Below, piece by piece: positions 38,743-48,855 of a stretch of DNA of 64,000 nt. The notes beneath the pieces were generated by a model. The model worked only from the letters and a program-made list of their open reading frames with translations, was not told where the DNA came from and ran no database searches. Each line of letters begins with the position of its first letter. Positions within the stretch are counted from its first letter, which is position 1. The stretch is from the NCBI RefSeq assembly GCF_947367125.1, contig NZ_CANBCQ010000004.1:25422-89421 (forward strand), given 5' to 3'. This stretch comes from an uncultured Lactobacillus sp. (lineage in GTDB: Bacteria; Bacillota; Bacilli; Lactobacillales; Lactobacillaceae). Both the position numbers and the translations under genes were made by a program.

Positions 38743-38821
38743 GAAATTCACCTCCAATGATTTAGAAATTTACTTCATTCATTATACTTAAGAACTATTG
38801 AGGATGCAAGGTAATTTCTGC

Positions 38822-38941
38822 TTGCTTTTTTAAAAAATAATGTGTATGATTATGACTGTTGTGAACCGTTAACGCTGTTTGTTTGTTCACGCCGACGATA
38901 GACGTTGTTAACGGCAATTATTTAATGAAAGGTGAATTACT
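38822..38941 (+). promoter_or_regulatory. rpsO promoter and structured leader (probable S15 autoregulatory site)
   Basis: TTGCTT (38822-38827) and TATGAT (38845-38850), 17 bases apart, form the promoter. The leader has CCGTTAAC (38866-38873) pairing perfectly with GTTAACGG (38907-38914), with an inner AACG/CGTT. S15 is known to bind structured leaders of its own mRNA in several phyla to repress translation. Assigning this leader to that role is inference from position and structure. Confidence 0.65.
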
Positions 38942-39211
38942 ATGGCAATTTCAAAAGCTGAAAAAGAAAAGATTATGAAGGAATACGCAACTCACGAAGG
39001 TGATACTGGTTCTGTTGAAGTTCAAGTTGCTCTTTTAACTGCTGATATCAACAACTTGACTGACCATATGAAAAGCCACAAGCACGACCACCACTCATAC
39101 GTTGGTTTGCTTAATAAGATTGGTCACCGTCGTAACTTGCTTCGTTACCTTGAAAACAACGATATTAATCGTTACCGTGAATTAATTAAGAAGTTAGGTC
39201 TTCGTCGTTAA
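38942..39211 (+). CDS. rpsO: 30S ribosomal protein S15
   Basis: S15 binds the central domain of 16S rRNA early in 30S assembly. The 89-residue protein has the conserved [38 protein letters not shown] segments. An AAAGGTGA ribosome site precedes the ATG. The gene stands alone with its own promoter and structured leader and is followed by a terminator. Downstream is the gene for RNase J2, not pnp. Confidence 0.97.
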   Translation: MAISKAEKEKIMKEYATHEGDTGSVEVQVALLTADINNLTDHMKSHKHDHHSYVGLLNKIGHRRNLLRYLENNDINRYRELIKKLGLRR

Positions 39212-39230
39212 TTCTTATAAATTTTGCACT

Positions 39231-39262
39231 AAAGGGTCAACTCGGAAGAGTTGGCTTTTTTG
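39231..39262 (+). terminator. Terminator after rpsO
   Basis: GTCAACTC pairs with GAGTTGGC around GGAA and is followed by a T run. Confidence 0.85.
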
Positions 39263-39369
39263 TCTCTGTTATAATTTCTTTCTTTATGCTAAAATTGAAA
39301 CAGATTATTTTTACGTTGAGATCAATAGATCCATAAGAATTTTAAAAATTAGATAGAAAAGGAAATATA

Positions 39370-41160
39370 ATGGCTAATCAAATCAAGATTATGATCTTGA
39401 GCGGTGTACGCGAACAAGGTAAAGATATGTTTGCCGTTCAAGTTAATGATGAAATTTTCGTTCTTGATGCCGGATTAAAGTACCCTGATAGTTCTTTATT
39501 TGGTATCGATGTAGTAATTCCTGACCTCGATTTCTTTGAACAATATGGTGATCGAGTTGCAGGGATCTTTTTGACGCACGGACATGCTGATTCAATTGGT
39601 GCTTTACCATATATTTTACGTAAGTATGATATTCCGGTGTTTGGGTCACAATTAAGTATTGAACTTGCAAAAATTGAAGTTCAACGTGAGAATAAAAAGC
39701 GTAAAAACAGTTTGTTCCATGTAATTGATGCAGATACTGAGATTGATTTTAAGAATGCTAGCATTTCATTCTTTCATACAACGCATTCAATTCCTGATTC
39801 ACTTGGAATTGATGTGCATACGCCAGTAGGTGAAATTGTTTATACTGGTGATTTTAAGTTTGATCCAACAGCTGCACCAAATTATCGGACTGATATGGAC
39901 CGTCTGGCTGAGATTGAACAAAAGGGCGTTTTAGCACTTTTGAGCGATTCATCTAATGCTGAAGCCTCTTTCCCTAATGCTTCAGAACAAGATATTGGGA
40001 AATTTGTAACTAACGTTTTTAGAAATGCTAAAGGCAGAATTATTGTAGCTGCTAAGGCTTCTAATTTAAATCGTGTTCAAGAAGTCTTGAATGCTGCTGC
40101 TGCAACAGGCAAGAGAGTGTTGTTAACTGGTCGCGATTTAGCTAAAATTGTTAGAACTTCAATGAAATTGGGCTATTTAGATGTGCCTGATGGTTTATTG
40201 ATGCGAGTTAAGGACCTAAAAACTGTACCAGATGAACAGACTGTAATTTTAGAAACTGGTCGTATGGGTGAACCACTTAACTCATTGCAAAAAATGGCCA
40301 AAAAACGCCACAGTATGATAACAATTCATAAGGGTGATTTGGTCTTTATTGCTACTACGCCATCGCATGCGGTTGAAACTATGGTGGCTGAAACCAGTGA
40401 TTTAGTTTATAAGGCTGGCGGTACGGTTATCCAATTAGGTAGAAATATGCATACTAGTGGTCATGCAACTGGACGTGACTTACAGCTTTTAATCACTACC
40501 TTGAAGCCGCAGTTTTTAATTCCTGTAATTGGTGAATATCGTTTGCTTGAAGTTGTACGTGATCTAGCTATTAAGGCTGGTATGGGTCCTAAGGATATTT
40601 ATATTACCCAAAATGGCGATTGTCTTGAATATGACTTTAAGCAAAAGCGTTTCTTCTTGACTGATCCTGTTCCAGGTGAAGATACAATGATCGATGGCTC
40701 AGGCGTAGGTGATGTTGGCAATATTGTTTTGCGTGATCGTGAAGTGTTGTCAGATGATGGTATCTTTATCGCTGTTGTAACAATTGACCGTAAAAAGAAA
40801 AAGATTATTGCAGAGCCCAAAGTTACAAGCCGTGGATTTGTTTATATTAAAGCAAATCGCCAATTGATGAGCGATTCAATTGATGTGATTAAAAAGGCAA
40901 TTCAGGCTAATTTCGAACATAAAAAGTTTGATTGGACCGAATTAAAGCAAGATATTCGCAGCAATCTGGAGAAGTTTCTATATAAGAAAACTAATCGTCG
41001 ACCTGTAATCTTACCTGTAGTTATGGAAGTAAATCAAAATCGTCATCGTGCTATGCAAAAACGCAATGAAAAAGCACAAAATGATAACAAAAATCATCCT
41101 AAAGATGAAAATAAGCAAACCAAAGTAACTAAGAAAAAAGAAAGTAATAAAAAAGACTAA
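39370..41160 (+). CDS. rnjB: Ribonuclease J2 (degenerate metal site)
   Basis: This is the second RNase J homologue, 596 residues, with a Lys/Asn-rich C-terminal tail. It has the metallo-beta-lactamase/beta-CASP fold with THSIPDSLG and YTGDFKFD. The main metal motif reads THGHADS instead of HGHxDH, so His75 of the J1-type motif is Ser, and the beta-CASP motif reads IPVIGEYR instead of IPVHGEYR. Both changes remove metal ligands, as reported for J2-type proteins in other Firmicutes, which have weak activity and work as a complex with J1. The gene is followed after 2 bases by a TPR-like gene. A TATAAT and a TAAAAT lie in the gap before it, but no clear -35. Confidence 0.93.
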   Translation: MANQIKIMILSGVREQGKDMFAVQVNDEIFVLDAGLKYPDSSLFGIDVVIPDLDFFEQYGDRVAGIFLTHGHADSIGALPYILRKYDIPVFGSQLSIELAKIEVQRENKKRKNSLFHVIDADTEIDFKNASISFFHTTHSIPDSLGIDVHTPVGEIVYTGDFKFDPTAAPNYRTDMDRLAEIEQKGVLALLSDSSNAEASFPNASEQDIGKFVTNVFRNAKGRIIVAAKASNLNRVQEVLNAAAATGKRVLLTGRDLAKIVRTSMKLGYLDVPDGLLMRVKDLKTVPDEQTVILETGRMGEPLNSLQKMAKKRHSMITIHKGDLVFIATTPSHAVETMVAETSDLVYKAGGTVIQLGRNMHTSGHATGRDLQLLITTLKPQFLIPVIGEYRLLEVVRDLAIKAGMGPKDIYITQNGDCLEYDFKQKRFFLTDPVPGEDTMIDGSGVGDVGNIVLRDREVLSDDGIFIAVVTIDRKKKKIIAEPKVTSRGFVYIKANRQLMSDSIDVIKKAIQANFEHKKFDWTELKQDIRSNLEKFLYKKTNRRPVILPVVMEVNQNRHRAMQKRNEKAQNDNKNHPKDENKQTKVTKKKESNKKD

Positions 41161-41162
41161 AA

Positions 41163-41996
41163 ATGACATCAGTAAGTCAACAAAATCTATTAAAACTTGC
41201 TGAAGAAGATGAGCGTAAGGGCGATCTTGTAGCGGCTATTCAAAACTTAGAAGAAGCGCTGCGAGGAGAACACTCTTTGGATGTAATTTTAAAGCTGTGT
41301 GAGCTCTATTGTGCTAATAAACAAGAAGATCAGGCGTATGCTTTAATTAAAGAGGAGCCTGATCTTTTTTCTGATCAGCGAGTGTTTAAGAGCTATTGCA
41401 AAATTTTAGCTGAAAACAATTTTTATATTGAGGCTTTGCAATTAAAAAATATTGTCGGAGTAAATGTGGTAGAAAAGGTAAAGCCAGTTTCTGAAGAGAA
41501 GCAACAGCAAATTATGCAGAGATTTAAAGAAAAAAAGCAAGTTAGTCAGGCGGATTATGAAGACCTTTATAAATTAAATTTGCTTAACTTTAAAACTTTT
41601 GCTCAAAGCATTTTGTTAGATCCAACACCAAATTTTGCAGTAAGGCTGTCACTGTGTGAGGATTTAGTTCGGTTAGGTCTTAAAGAGCAATTCAAAATTT
41701 GGGTAATTGGTAAATTGGAAAGCTTTACGCCTCAAAATACTTTGCTTTTAGAAAAAGAATCAAAATATCGAGAAATTGTTTCTAGTATCGGAAGCAAATT
41801 TCATAATAATCCTAGTCAATTACCGTTAATGCTAGGAGAAGTAAATTTAGTGCTAGGCAGTCTTTATCCTAAGATTAACGAATATGTTGATGAACCAGAT
41901 AGTTTTGCTAGTGATCTAGTGTCATTTTTATTAAAAAAAGATGGGCACAGTCATCAAAAATTGCTAAAAACGATCTATCATAATCTACCTCAATAA
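41163..41996 (+). CDS. TPR-like helical protein of unknown function
   Basis: This is a 277-residue, soluble, all-helical protein. The N-terminal third has TPR-like units (LLKLAEEDERKGDLVAAIQNLEEAL, LKLCELYCANKQEDQAYALI). The C-terminal part is helical with no clear repeat. No membrane segment, signal or catalytic motif is seen. It starts 2 bases after rnjB, so the two are co-transcribed, and it ends about 20 bases before the tuf promoter. A role in RNA processing would be a guess from context only. Confidence 0.78.
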   Translation: MTSVSQQNLLKLAEEDERKGDLVAAIQNLEEALRGEHSLDVILKLCELYCANKQEDQAYALIKEEPDLFSDQRVFKSYCKILAENNFYIEALQLKNIVGVNVVEKVKPVSEEKQQQIMQRFKEKKQVSQADYEDLYKLNLLNFKTFAQSILLDPTPNFAVRLSLCEDLVRLGLKEQFKIWVIGKLESFTPQNTLLLEKESKYREIVSSIGSKFHNNPSQLPLMLGEVNLVLGSLYPKINEYVDEPDSFASDLVSFLLKKDGHSHQKLLKTIYHNLPQ

Positions 41997-42013
41997 AAAA
42001 TAAGCAAAAAAGG

Positions 42014-42041
42014 TTTACTTTTCGATACTATTTAGTATAAT
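42014..42041 (+). promoter_or_regulatory. tuf promoter
   Basis: TTTACT (42014-42019) and TATAAT (42036-42041) with a 16-base spacer. The leader is about 140 bases and has a CCGTT...AACGG hairpin shortly before the tuf ribosome site. Confidence 0.7.
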
Positions 42042-42185
42042 TAGCAAAGGATATTTTCGTTAGGCAATATCGCTTAAGCTTTTTTACTAGGCATTTGCCG
42101 AAGAAAGTAGTACAATATTCAACAGAGAATTATCCGTTAACTTATCTCAACGGACTTCTTGCAAATTTACAGGAGGGTCATTTTA

Positions 42186-43376
42186 ATGGCAGAAAAAGAA
42201 CATTACGTTAGAACTAAGCCACACGTAAACATTGGTACTATCGGTCACGTTGACCACGGTAAGACCACTTTAACTGCGGCTATTACTACTGTTTTGGCTG
42301 ACAAGGGTTTGGCTAAGGCTGAAGATTACTCACAAATCGATGCTGCACCAGAAGAAAAGGAACGTGGTATTACTATTAATACCGCCCACGTAGAATACGA
42401 AACTGAAAATCGTCACTACGCTCACATGGACGCTCCAGGCCACGCCGACTACATCAAGAACATGATCACCGGTGCTGCACAAATGGATGGTGCTATCTTA
42501 GTTGTTGCTGCAACTGATGGTCCTATGCCACAAACTCGTGAACACATTTTGCTTGCTCGTCAAGTTGGTGTTAACTACATCGTTGTTTTCTTAAACAAGT
42601 GTGATTTAGTTGACGATCCAGAATTGATCGACTTAGTTGAAATGGAAGTTCGTGACTTGTTAACTGAATACGATTACCCTGGTGACGATATTCCAGTTGT
42701 TCGTGGTTCAGCTTTGAAGGCTTTACAAGGCGACAAGGAAGCTCAAGAACAAATTCTTAAGTTGATGGACATCGTTGATGAATACATCCCAACTCCAGAA
42801 CGTCAAACTGACAAACCATTCTTAATGCCAGTTGAAGACGTATTCACTATCACTGGTCGTGGTACTGTTGCTTCAGGTCGTATCGACCGTGGTACTGTTA
42901 AGGTCGGTGACGAAGTTGAAATCGTTGGTTTGGTAGACAAGGTTCTTAAGTCAGTTGTTACTGGTTTGGAAATGTTCCACAAGACTCTTGACTTAGGTGA
43001 AGCCGGCGATAACGTTGGTGTATTGCTTCGTGGTATTGACCGTGACCAAGTTGTTCGTGGTCAAGTATTGGCTGCTCCAGGCTCAATCCAAACTCACAAG
43101 GAATTCAAGGGTCAAGTTTATATCTTGAAGAAGGAAGAAGGCGGCCGTCACACCCCATTCTTCTCAGACTACCGTCCACAATTCTACTTCCACACCACTG
43201 ATATTACTGGTGAAATTGAATTGCCAGAAGGTACTGAAATGGTTATGCCTGGTGATAACACTGAATTTACTGTTAAGTTGATTAAGCCAGCTGCCATCGA
43301 AAAGGGTACTAAGTTCACCATCCGTGAAGGTGGTCGTACCGTTGGTGCCGGTCAGGTTACTGAAATCCTTGACTAA
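42186..43376 (+). CDS. tuf: Elongation factor Tu
   Basis: EF-Tu delivers aminoacyl-tRNA to the ribosome. G1 is [10 protein letters not shown]2 is [10 protein letters not shown]3 is DAPGHADYI and G4 is NKCD. Length is 396. The ORF track extends to an upstream TTG, but the ATG at 42186 follows CAGGAGGG by about 9 bases. Codon use is strongly biased to preferred codons (GGT, AAG, CGT, GAA), unlike most neighbours, as expected for a very highly expressed gene. It stands alone with its own promoter and terminator, outside a str operon. Confidence 0.98.
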   Translation: MAEKEHYVRTKPHVNIGTIGHVDHGKTTLTAAITTVLADKGLAKAEDYSQIDAAPEEKERGITINTAHVEYETENRHYAHMDAPGHADYIKNMITGAAQMDGAILVVAATDGPMPQTREHILLARQVGVNYIVVFLNKCDLVDDPELIDLVEMEVRDLLTEYDYPGDDIPVVRGSALKALQGDKEAQEQILKLMDIVDEYIPTPERQTDKPFLMPVEDVFTITGRGTVASGRIDRGTVKVGDEVEIVGLVDKVLKSVVTGLEMFHKTLDLGEAGDNVGVLLRGIDRDQVVRGQVLAAPGSIQTHKEFKGQVYILKKEEGGRHTPFFSDYRPQFYFHTTDITGEIELPEGTEMVMPGDNTEFTVKLIKPAAIEKGTKFTIREGGRTVGAGQVTEILD

Positions 43377-43392
43377 TTTCTAACGATATAGT

Positions 43393-43432
43393 AAAAAAGA
43401 TGCACTTCTTCACAGGAGCGCATCTTTTTTCT
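43393..43432 (+). terminator. Terminator after tuf
   Basis: AAAAAAGATGC pairs with GCATCTTTTTT around an ACTTCTTCACAGGAGC loop. Confidence 0.87.
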
Positions 43433-43520
43433 TTTAAATTTGTTTTTTGCGCCCTTTTAAGGTAAGATAACTTAGTATGCAAGAAGCAAACTCAAATTTG
43501 ACATTGGAGGTATTTAATTA

Positions 43521-44852
43521 ATGTCTGTTAAATGGGAAAAGACCGGCAAGACAACCGGTGATCTTACTTTTGATATTTCAAAAGATGAAATTAAATTAGG
43601 CTTGGACCAAGCTTTTAGAAGAGTAAAGAAAAACTTGCGTGTTCCTGGTTTTAGAAAGGGTCACGTATCTCGTGTGATTTTTGATCAATACTATGGCGAA
43701 GAAGCTTTATATGAAGATGCTTTAAACATTGTATTGCCAAATGCATATTCTGCTGCAGTTAAAGAAGCAGGTATTAAAGCAGTTGGTCAACCACAAATTG
43801 TTCCTGTATCAATGGATAAGGACAAGGACTGGACTATGAAGGCTACTGTTGCTGTAGAACCAGAAGTTAAATTAGGCGACTACAAGGGGATTGAAGTTCC
43901 TAAGCAAAATACTCGTGTATACCAAAAAGATATTGATGCTGAACTTGACAAGCGTCGTGAACAAAATGCTGAACTTGTTCTTAAGAAGGGCAAGGCTGAA
44001 AAGGGCGACACTGTTACTATCGACTACAAGGGTACTATTGACGGTAAGGCCTTTGAAGGTGGCTCAGCTGAAAACTACTCACTTGAATTAGGTTCAGGTG
44101 CATTCATTCCTGGCTTTGAAGATCAACTTGAAGGCCATGAAGCTGGCGATGACGTTGATGTTGTTGTAACTTTCCCTAAGGATTACGGTGCAAAGGATTT
44201 AGCTGGTAAAGAAGCTCACTTTGCAACTAAGATTCACGAAGTTAAGTCAAAGCAACTTCCTAAGTTAGATGACGAATTTGCTAAGGATGTTGATGATTCT
44301 GTAGATACTCTTGATGACTTGAAGGACAAGATCAAGAAAGACTTGAAGGAACAAAAGGAACAACAAGCAAACGACGCTATTCAAGAAGCTGCAATTGAAG
44401 GTGCTGTAGACAATGCTACTATTGACGAAATTCCTGATGCTATGATTCAAGAAGATGTTGATACTCAATTAAACCAATACTTGGGTAACATGCAACGTCA
44501 AGGTATTGATCCACAAACTTACTACAAGTTAACTAATACTAATGAACAACAATTGCGTGCACAATTTGCTAAGAATGCTGCTGAAAGAGTTAAGACTAAC
44601 TTAGTTCTTGAAGCTATTGTAGCTGCAGAAGACCTCAAGGCAACTAAGGAAGAAATTGACAAAGAAATCAAGGATCTTGCTTCAGAATACAACATGGATG
44701 AAAAGATGGTACGTAATACCTTATCAGATGACATGTTAGGTCACGACATTACTGTACGTAAGGCTATGGATCTTGTTACTGATAATGCTAAGCAAGTTGC
44801 TAAGTCAAAGCTTGAAGCTAAAGAAGACGATGACAAGAAAGAAAGCAAGTAA
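43521..44852 (+). CDS. tig: Trigger factor
   Basis: Trigger factor is the ribosome-bound chaperone and prolyl isomerase that receives nascent chains. The N-terminal ribosome-binding signature ([11 protein letters not shown]) is at about residues 36-46. An FKBP-type domain with [20 protein letters not shown] lies at about 160-240. The C-terminal helical domain ends in a charged tail. Length 443 is normal. It lies between tuf and clpX, as in many lactobacilli. A good GGAGG site precedes the ATG. Confidence 0.97.
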   Translation: MSVKWEKTGKTTGDLTFDISKDEIKLGLDQAFRRVKKNLRVPGFRKGHVSRVIFDQYYGEEALYEDALNIVLPNAYSAAVKEAGIKAVGQPQIVPVSMDKDKDWTMKATVAVEPEVKLGDYKGIEVPKQNTRVYQKDIDAELDKRREQNAELVLKKGKAEKGDTVTIDYKGTIDGKAFEGGSAENYSLELGSGAFIPGFEDQLEGHEAGDDVDVVVTFPKDYGAKDLAGKEAHFATKIHEVKSKQLPKLDDEFAKDVDDSVDTLDDLKDKIKKDLKEQKEQQANDAIQEAAIEGAVDNATIDEIPDAMIQEDVDTQLNQYLGNMQRQGIDPQTYYKLTNTNEQQLRAQFAKNAAERVKTNLVLEAIVAAEDLKATKEEIDKEIKDLASEYNMDEKMVRNTLSDDMLGHDITVRKAMDLVTDNAKQVAKSKLEAKEDDDKKESK

Positions 44853-44874
44853 TGGATATTGCTGATTTCTCACT

Positions 44875-44901
44875 AAAAGCGGCTATAGGCCGCTTTTTTT
44901 G
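44875..44901 (+). terminator. Terminator after tig
   Basis: AAAAGCGGC-TATAG-GCCGCTTTTTTT. Confidence 0.9.
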
Positions 44902-44977
44902 TTGTTCGAGCTTAATATTTATCAATATTAGTTAATTTATGATAATCTAATTTTTGGTAGATATAGGAGGAAAAATA

Positions 44978-46252
44978 ATGGCAAATCAGTTTACAGATCA
45001 AGAAGAGATTAAATGCGCTTTTTGTGGTAAAACTCAAGACCAAGTCAAAAAAATGATTGCTGGAAACGGCGTTTATATTTGTAATGAATGTGTGGACTTG
45101 GCTAAAAAAATTATTGACGATGAATTGCGAGCAGATTCATTAAAAACAGCTCGTGAATTACCTAAGCCTGTTGAAATAAAAAAAGAACTTGATCAATATG
45201 TCATTGGTCAAGATCGTGCTAAGAAAGTATTATCAGTTGCCGTATATAATCACTATAAGAGAATCAGTCAAATGGACGTTGATTCTTCAACTGAATTGCA
45301 AAAATCAAATATTGCAATGATTGGACCTACTGGATCAGGTAAGACTTATCTTGCGCAAACTTTGGCTCGTATTTTGAATGTACCGTTTGCGATTGCTGAT
45401 GCAACTACATTAACTGAAGCTGGTTATGTAGGCGAAGACGTTGAAAATATCTTGCTTAAGCTATTGCAAAACGCTGATTACGATTTGGAACGTGCTCAAC
45501 GTGGAATTATCTACATTGATGAAATTGATAAAATTTCTAAAAAATCTGAAAATGTCTCAATTACCCGCGATGTTTCTGGTGAAGGTGTACAACAATCATT
45601 ACTGAAGATCTTAGAAGGTACTATTGCCTCAGTTCCACCTCAAGGTGGTCGTAAGCATCCACAACAAGAAATGATCAAGATGGATACCACTAATATTCTA
45701 TTTATTGTTGGTGGTGCCTTTGATGGGATTGAGCAAATTGTCAAGAATCGTTTGGGCAAGAAGACCATTGGCTTTGGTGCTGAAAATGAAGCAGATAAAG
45801 TTAATGCCGATGACTGGACTCGTCATTTAACTACAGCTGATTTGGTTAAGTTTGGCATGATTCCTGAATTTATTGGTAGAATCCCAATTATTACTACACT
45901 TGATAAATTAAATAGTAAAGATTTGGTTAGAGTATTAACTGAACCTAAGAACGCTTTAGTTAAACAATACAAGAAGTTGCTTTCACTTGATGACGTTAAA
46001 CTTAAGTTTACTGATGGCGCACTTAAGGCAATTGCTGACTTGGCAATTCAAAGAAACATGGGGGCACGTGGGCTTAGAACCATTATTGAAAATTCAATTA
46101 TGGACATTATGTATGAAACCCCAAGTGAAGAAGATATTGAAACTGTTGAAGTAACCAAGGATGTAATCACGCGTCATACTGAACCTAAAGTTACTCGTAA
46201 AAAGGATAAAAAAGAAAGCAGCAAAGCACAGGTAGGCGCTAATGATAATTAA
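44978..46252 (+). CDS. clpX: ATP-dependent Clp protease ATP-binding subunit ClpX
   Basis: ClpX unfolds substrates for ClpP. The N-terminal zinc-binding domain has four cysteines (CAFC at 13-16 and CNEC at 35-38). Walker A is GPTGSGKT near residue 115. Walker B is [10 protein letters not shown]. The C-terminal ClpB_D2-type domain includes RNMGARGLR. The ATG at 44978 has AGGAGG 8 bases upstream; the track's earlier start is not supported. Length 424 is normal. The end overlaps engB by 11 bases. No clpP in the window. Confidence 0.97.
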   Translation: MANQFTDQEEIKCAFCGKTQDQVKKMIAGNGVYICNECVDLAKKIIDDELRADSLKTARELPKPVEIKKELDQYVIGQDRAKKVLSVAVYNHYKRISQMDVDSSTELQKSNIAMIGPTGSGKTYLAQTLARILNVPFAIADATTLTEAGYVGEDVENILLKLLQNADYDLERAQRGIIYIDEIDKISKKSENVSITRDVSGEGVQQSLLKILEGTIASVPPQGGRKHPQQEMIKMDTTNILFIVGGAFDGIEQIVKNRLGKKTIGFGAENEADKVNADDWTRHLTTADLVKFGMIPEFIGRIPIITTLDKLNSKDLVRVLTEPKNALVKQYKKLLSLDDVKLKFTDGALKAIADLAIQRNMGARGLRTIIENSIMDIMYETPSEEDIETVEVTKDVITRHTEPKVTRKKDKKESSKAQVGANDN

Positions 46253-46832
46253 AAGTAGTAGTTATGCTGTCAGTGCAGTTAGAGAGGATCAATATCCTAA
46301 GGATGATTTGCCTGAGATTGCATTATCAGGCCGTTCAAACGTTGGAAAGTCGAGTCTGATTAATACACTACTTAATCGAAAAAACTTGGCTAGAACCTCT
46401 TCACAGCCTGGTAAAACGCAAACCTTAAATTTCTATCTAGTCAATGATGAGTTTTATCTTGTAGACGTACCAGGATATGGTTATGCTAGAGTTTCACAAA
46501 AGAAACGTCAAGAATTCGGTGAAATGATCCAAGATTACTTGGAAACTAGACCTAACTTAAAGGGATTAGTAATTTTAATTGATTCTCGTCATGAACCAAC
46601 TAAAGATGATATTGCAATGTATAATTATGCTCAATATCTGAATTTGCCTATTTTAGTTGTATGTACGAAGATTGATAAAATAAAAAAGAGCCAAGTAAAT
46701 AAAGTAATGTCACGCCTGAAAAAGAACATAGATCTTAACTATGATCATGTGACGGTTTTGACATTCAGTTCTGTAACAAAATTACATGTAGCAGAATTGG
46801 GCAACTGGATTGAAGAAAAAATTAATAAATAA
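46242..46832 (+). CDS. engB: Ribosome biogenesis GTP-binding protein EngB/YsxC
   Basis: EngB is a TRAFAC-class GTPase needed for 50S subunit assembly. G1 is GRSNVGKSS at about residues 30-38, G3 is DVPGYGYA and G4 is TKID. Length 196 is standard. It overlaps clpX, the same order as in Bacillus (clpX-lonB-lonA-ysxC without the lon genes) and in other lactobacilli. A terminator follows. Confidence 0.96.
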   Translation: MIIKSSSYAVSAVREDQYPKDDLPEIALSGRSNVGKSSLINTLLNRKNLARTSSQPGKTQTLNFYLVNDEFYLVDVPGYGYARVSQKKRQEFGEMIQDYLETRPNLKGLVILIDSRHEPTKDDIAMYNYAQYLNLPILVVCTKIDKIKKSQVNKVMSRLKKNIDLNYDHVTVLTFSSVTKLHVAELGNWIEEKINK

Positions 46833-46840
46833 AGAATGAG

Positions 46841-46872
46841 AAGGCTGTTAACTGAGGTTAGCAGCTTTTTCT
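46841..46872 (+). terminator. Terminator after engB
   Basis: AAGGCTGTTAAC pairs (one mismatch) with GTTAGCAGCTTTTT around TGAG. Confidence 0.85.
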
Positions 46873-46955
46873 TATGAGAGGATTATTAGAATAAATCTAC
46901 TTAAAAGAAAGGGTGCTAAAATTAAAAGTATAGTAAAGAAAGTAGCAGCTTTATC

Positions 46956-47809
46956 TTGGATGACAATAAAACACAGAAAAAGACATTAACCATTTTAAGC
47001 CTAGTTTTGATGCTCATAACTACAGTTTACGGTTCCGGTAATGTCTCGGTTTCATACCGGCAAATGACTTATGTCGGTATTATTTGGCTTATTTTAGCCG
47101 GAATTTGTTTTTTCTTTCCAGCTGGGTTAATAATGGCAGAATACGGTTCAGCCTTTCACGATGCACAAGGTGGGATTTATTTCTGGCTTGCTGGCTCTCT
47201 TGGCGAAAAATGGGCTTTTATCGAAACTTTTGTCTGGCTGGCTAGACTTGGGTGCTTTGGCTAGTATCTAGTGCCTCAAGACTCTGGATTTTGATTTCAG
47301 CGCTAATTTTTGGTAAAGATACAACTCAGAGTTGGAATTTATTTGGCTTGCATGGAACGCAACTAATAGGTGTATTGGCGATTTTGTTCATGATCGTATT
47401 TACATACTTGTCATCAAGAGGAATGACCGGAATTAAAATCATGTCTTCAATTGGTGGTGTAATTGACAGTATGAAGCATTCCGAAAAAGACTTTCCCAAA
47501 GGTTTAATTATTAGTAGTCTATTTACGATTGTTTCTTATGTCTTGACTGATTTTTCAGTCAATTATCAAAGAGATATCGTTCAAACTGGTGCCAACACGG
47601 GTAATATTACTTATGTAGTTTATGGACGGTAGTGTATAGTATTTGTAGAAATAATTGTCTGCACGGGTATTATATTTACGGTTTTGCAGCCGCTTTTGGA
47701 ACATAGATATGCTACAGCTTTCTGAACTGGATTTGGACCAATCTTCTTTGGGTTAATATTTTTTTATCGTGTTTCAAAGAAAAAACATGGTTTAACTGAT
47801 TTAAATTAA
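46956..47809 (+). pseudogene. Decayed APC-family amino acid permease (YjeM-like)
   Basis: Three pieces of one transporter can be read. Frame 1 (46956-47264) is the N-terminus, with VSYRQM, FFPAGLIMAEYGSAF and GGIYFWLAGSLG. A one-base shift near 47250 moves to frame 2 (47252-47632) with LWLVSSASRLWILISALIFG, closely resembling the YjeM type permease (by memory of the E. coli protein). Between SSIGG and VIDSMKHSEKDFPKG an internal stretch of about 75 residues is missing, and after GNITYVVYG the frame stops. The C-terminus (VLQPLLEHRY...FGPIFFGLIFFYRV) continues with an in-frame TGA. About half of the normal 480-500 residues remain. It cannot be functional. It may have been a glutamate/GABA-like antiporter, but substrate is unknown. 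Confidence 0.88.
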
Positions 47810-47844
47810 AAAAAGAGACTTGCTTATACAAGGCAAGTCTTTTT
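47810..47844. terminator. Bidirectional terminator between permease remnant and dapF
   Basis: AAAAAGAGACTTGC and GCAAGTCTTTTT form the stem around TTATACAAG. T-runs on both strands let it close dapF on the minus strand. Confidence 0.85.
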
Positions 47845-47846
47845 GA

Positions 47847-48851
47847 TTATGCTAAAGTTGTGATGTCATTGAATTCAGGTAAATTGTCGACGAATTTTTC
47901 ATAAGCATTTTGTTCATTGGTTTTAGTAATTTGGGCATTAGCCAGATTATTGTTTCTTAAATCCTCTTCAGCAATAGAAATTTGATGAGTAAAGGTAGCA
48001 TTTCCAATAAGTTCAATCCAGTAGTGATTGTTTTCATAATGAACAATGGTTTTTACCATGCCACCAGGATTATAAACGTTGATTGGAGTATCAAATTCTG
48101 CCATTTCCGGTTTAGTTAAACAAAATGCCAATGAGGTAGCAGACATTCCAGTTCCACAAGCGTTAGTAAAACCTACACCACGTTCATAAGTCCTCACAAA
48201 TAAACGATTCTTATCTAAGATCTGAGCAAAATTAACGTTAACACCATCAGTGAAGTACGGATTTTCACTATTGAGTCGTTTACCAATTATTCCTAAGATA
48301 GGACCAGTTATTTGTTTTTGATTAACAAAACTAATTAAATGAGGATTAGGTACGGCGATAGAAGAAAAGCGTAAACCGGGATAAAGTTCAGGAACAAATT
48401 CATCTATCAAACGATCACGTCTTAAATTGTCAAATGGCAAGGCTTCTTTATTGAAGTGGACAGGTGAAATTTCAACTGCAAAAGCAGGAACATTTGGAGC
48501 GAAGTCGTCGTCCTTTCTAACGCGGAGGCTAGCATTCATGGTATCAACCAAAAAATTGCTTTTTTGATACTTTTCACTTAAATAACGAGCAACAGTTCTA
48601 AGGCCATTGCCGCACATTGATGCTTCGCTACCATCGGCGTTAATAACACGCATTTGAGCTAAAGCATTTTCTCTGACGGGCTTGTTGATCACTAATACAC
48701 CGTCCGCACCACCAAGAAGACCGTTTTGTGGATTGGTAAGCTTAATAGTTAATTCTTTTAATTCATTGTCAGATAAATTTTGTTTCAGTTCAGTTTGATC
48801 AAGAATAAAAAAATGATTTTGTGATCCGTGTACTTTTAATAATTTAACCAT
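47847..48851 (-). CDS. dapF: Diaminopimelate epimerase
   Basis: DapF converts LL-diaminopimelate to meso-diaminopimelate without a cofactor. Two catalytic cysteines are seen, in ASMCGNGLRTVARYL (about residue 80) and in TNACGTGMSATSLAF (about residue 230). The 334-residue length is slightly long because of a C-terminal extension after TFTHQISI. It follows lysC by 4 bases on the minus strand, forming a two-gene unit opposite the main lysine operon. Confidence 0.95.
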   Translation of the reverse strand: MVKLLKVHGSQNHFFILDQTELKQNLSDNELKELTIKLTNPQNGLLGGADGVLVINKPVRENALAQMRVINADGSEASMCGNGLRTVARYLSEKYQKSNFLVDTMNASLRVRKDDDFAPNVPAFAVEISPVHFNKEALPFDNLRRDRLIDEFVPELYPGLRFSSIAVPNPHLISFVNQKQITGPILGIIGKRLNSENPYFTDGVNVNFAQILDKNRLFVRTYERGVGFTNACGTGMSATSLAFCLTKPEMAEFDTPINVYNPGGMVKTIVHYENNHYWIELIGNATFTHQISIAEEDLRNNNLANAQITKTNEQNAYEKFVDNLPEFNDITTLA

Positions 48852-48855
48852 GATT

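Noticed and set aside
47252-47632. 126-residue ORF as a separate small membrane protein
   Set aside because: Its sequence is the middle of the same permease as the preceding ORF, joined by a one-base shift, so it is part of the pseudogene.
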